Below are positions 6,347-7,307 of a stretch of DNA of 7,307 bases, piece by piece. The notes beneath the pieces were generated by a model, which was not told the origin of the DNA, searched no databases, and was given only the letters and a program-made list of their open reading frames with translations. Both the position numbers and the translations under genes were made by a program. Location: contig QNFJ01000108.1 of the NCBI GenBank assembly GCA_003646305.1, positions 1-7,307 of the forward strand, given 5' to 3'. This DNA is from Gammaproteobacteria bacterium (lineage in GTDB: Bacteria > Pseudomonadota > Gammaproteobacteria > Methylococcales > UBA2780). The first letter of the stretch is position 1; each line of letters opens with the position of its first letter.

Positions 6347-7021
6347 ATGAGAATTCTTGTCGTTGAAGATGAGTTAGTCCTTCAAAAGCAACTGAAGGAG
6401 CAGTTAGAAAAAAAAGGCTTCGCCGTTGATACCGCAGCGAATGGTGCGGAAGGATTGTACTCTGGAGAAGAATTTCCAGTCGATGCTGCGATAATTGATA
6501 TTGGCTTGCCCGATTTTTCAGGAATTGAATTAATCAGAAAATTGCGGCAAAAAGCGAAAGACTTCCCAATCTTGATTCTGACCGCAAGAGACCGCTGGCA
6601 AGATAAAGTAGAAGGGCTTGATGCGGGTGCAGATGATTATCTGGCTAAACCGTTTCATTATGAAGAGCTGATTGCCCGTTTAAACGCGCTCATACGTCGG
6701 TCGGCGGGCAAATCACATCCTTGTCTGGAGTCGGGGTTTATTAAACTGGACACGCTTTCACAGGAGGTAACCGCGTCAGGTGTGAAACTTGATCTTACGG
6801 CCTATGAATACAAGGTTCTTGAATACCTTATGGTGCATGAAGGAAAGGTGGTTTCTAAAACAGTACTGACAGAACATATTTACGATCAGGATTTTGATCT
6901 CGATAGTAATGTGATAGAGGTTTTTGTGGGCCGATTACGCAAAAAGCTCGACCCTGATGGGTCACTAAAACCGATTGAAACGTTGAGAGGGCGTGGTTAT
7001 CGGTTTCAGATTGCTAAGTGA
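6347..7021 (+). CDS. Two-component response regulator, OmpR/PhoP family (224 aa)
   Basis: This is a DNA-binding transcriptional regulator controlled by phosphorylation. The receiver domain (residues 1-115) has the acidic pocket E7-D8 in MRILVVEDE, phospho-acceptor D51 in IIDIGLPD, switch T79 in ILILTARD, and the invariant lysine K101 in DYLAKPFHYEEL. The C-terminal winged-helix domain (about 127-222) shows the recognition helix region DSNVIEVFVGRLRKKLD and the wing TLRGRGYRFQI, typical of the OmpR/PhoB class. All key residues are present, so the protein looks functional. The sequence is most like PhoP/QseB-type regulators, but its regulon cannot be deduced here. No strong Shine-Dalgarno precedes the ATG, so translation may depend on coupling to the PepSY gene. 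Its TGA overlaps the GTG start of the sensor kinase by 4 bases (GTGA). Confidence 0.94.
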   Translation: MRILVVEDELVLQKQLKEQLEKKGFAVDTAANGAEGLYSGEEFPVDAAIIDIGLPDFSGIELIRKLRQKAKDFPILILTARDRWQDKVEGLDAGADDYLAKPFHYEELIARLNALIRRSAGKSHPCLESGFIKLDTLSQEVTASGVKLDLTAYEYKVLEYLMVHEGKVVSKTVLTEHIYDQDFDLDSNVIEVFVGRLRKKLDPDGSLKPIETLRGRGYRFQIAK

Positions 7022-7307
7022 AAGGCTCTCTTAATCTCAGGTTAATTATTTCATCAAGTATCGTGCTGGCCGCCTTTTTGGGGCTTGCGGGTATTGCACT
7101 TGAACGGGCTTACAAGGAAGGGACGTAACAGGCACTCCGAGAGCGCCTGAAGATTCATATTTATTCCATTCTTTCCTCAGCAGAGCTTGACCGAAGGGGG
7201 CGCCTTCAGATGCCGGATTCTTTGCCCGAGGCTCGTTTCTCATCCTCAGGCTCAGGTTTGCTAGCCGCTATGTTTAGCCAGAGTGGTGTGTTGATCTGGC
7301 GATCAAA
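7018..7307 (+). pseudogene. Sensor histidine kinase, N-terminal part, interrupted by TAA at codon 37 (3' end beyond the window)
   Basis: The GTG at 7018 overlaps the regulator's stop and starts MKGSLNLRLIISSSIVLAAF, a short cytoplasmic lead plus a first membrane segment (about residues 8-27). After LERAYKEGT the frame hits TAA at 7126-7128. The same frame then continues open for 59 codons to the window edge with sequence expected of a periplasmic sensor domain of PhoQ-like kinases: QALRERLKIHIYS, DRRGRLQMPDSLPEARF, GVLIWRS. In an intact gene the stop codon would most simply be GAA or CAA, one base away. The visible product is therefore a 36-residue membrane peptide. An in-frame ATG at 7210 has an AAGGGGG 9 bases upstream, but starting there would lose the first membrane segment. 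The kinase core lies outside the window. The lesion could be real gene decay, a population variant or a sequencing error. Confidence 0.8.

Noticed and set aside
7126..7128. TAA as a recoded sense codon in the kinase
   Set aside because: The HAD gene at 4120-4770 ends in TAA at the expected family length, and the known bacterial recodings for special amino acids use TGA or TAG. Mutation or sequencing error is simpler.

Overview
The window looks like a chromosomal segment from a gammaproteobacterium of moderate to low GC content. I recognise RNase E with the long C-terminal tail typical of that class. It lies head to head with rluC, and rluC is followed by a HAD phosphatase and then an SppA-type peptidase. 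This order (rne, divergent rluC, HAD hydrolase, sppA) is a chromosomal neighbourhood I know from Pseudomonas and relatives. I cannot name the genus. Nothing in the window is a phage, plasmid, insertion sequence, CRISPR array, tRNA or rRNA.

Layout. Positions 1-2456 (minus strand) hold rne, cut by the left edge, so the first 818 codons are visible. They cover the whole catalytic half, the membrane anchor and an arginine-rich part of the disordered tail, and end inside a near-perfect in-frame tandem repeat. Positions 2457-3169 are a 713-base AT-rich divergent intergenic region with several inverted repeats and no convincing gene. It probably carries the rne leader and the rluC promoter. Positions 3170-5813 (plus strand) hold rluC, the HAD phosphatase (4-base overlap, GTG start) and sppA (56-base gap), probably one operon. 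Positions 5814-6051 are a 238-base gap with a strong Shine-Dalgarno/ATG pair leading into a very short or broken reading frame. Positions 6052-7307 hold a secreted PepSY-domain protein, an OmpR/PhoP-family response regulator and the start of a sensor histidine kinase, packed as an operon.

How the genes work together. RNase E (mRNA decay, rRNA and tRNA processing) and RluC (23S rRNA pseudouridylation) both act on RNA. The HAD phosphatase and SppA are housekeeping enzymes, for metabolite repair and for degradation of signal peptides and membrane proteins. The right-hand cluster is an envelope-sensing two-component system with a small periplasmic accessory protein.

The most notable irregularity is an in-frame TAA at codon 37 of the sensor kinase, directly after its first membrane segment. 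The same frame continues with sensor-like sequence to the window edge. Unless it is a sequencing error, the response regulator has lost its intact cognate kinase. A possible one-base frameshift just upstream of the PepSY gene would fit decay of this cluster, but that evidence is weaker. I did not find a clearly novel biological system.
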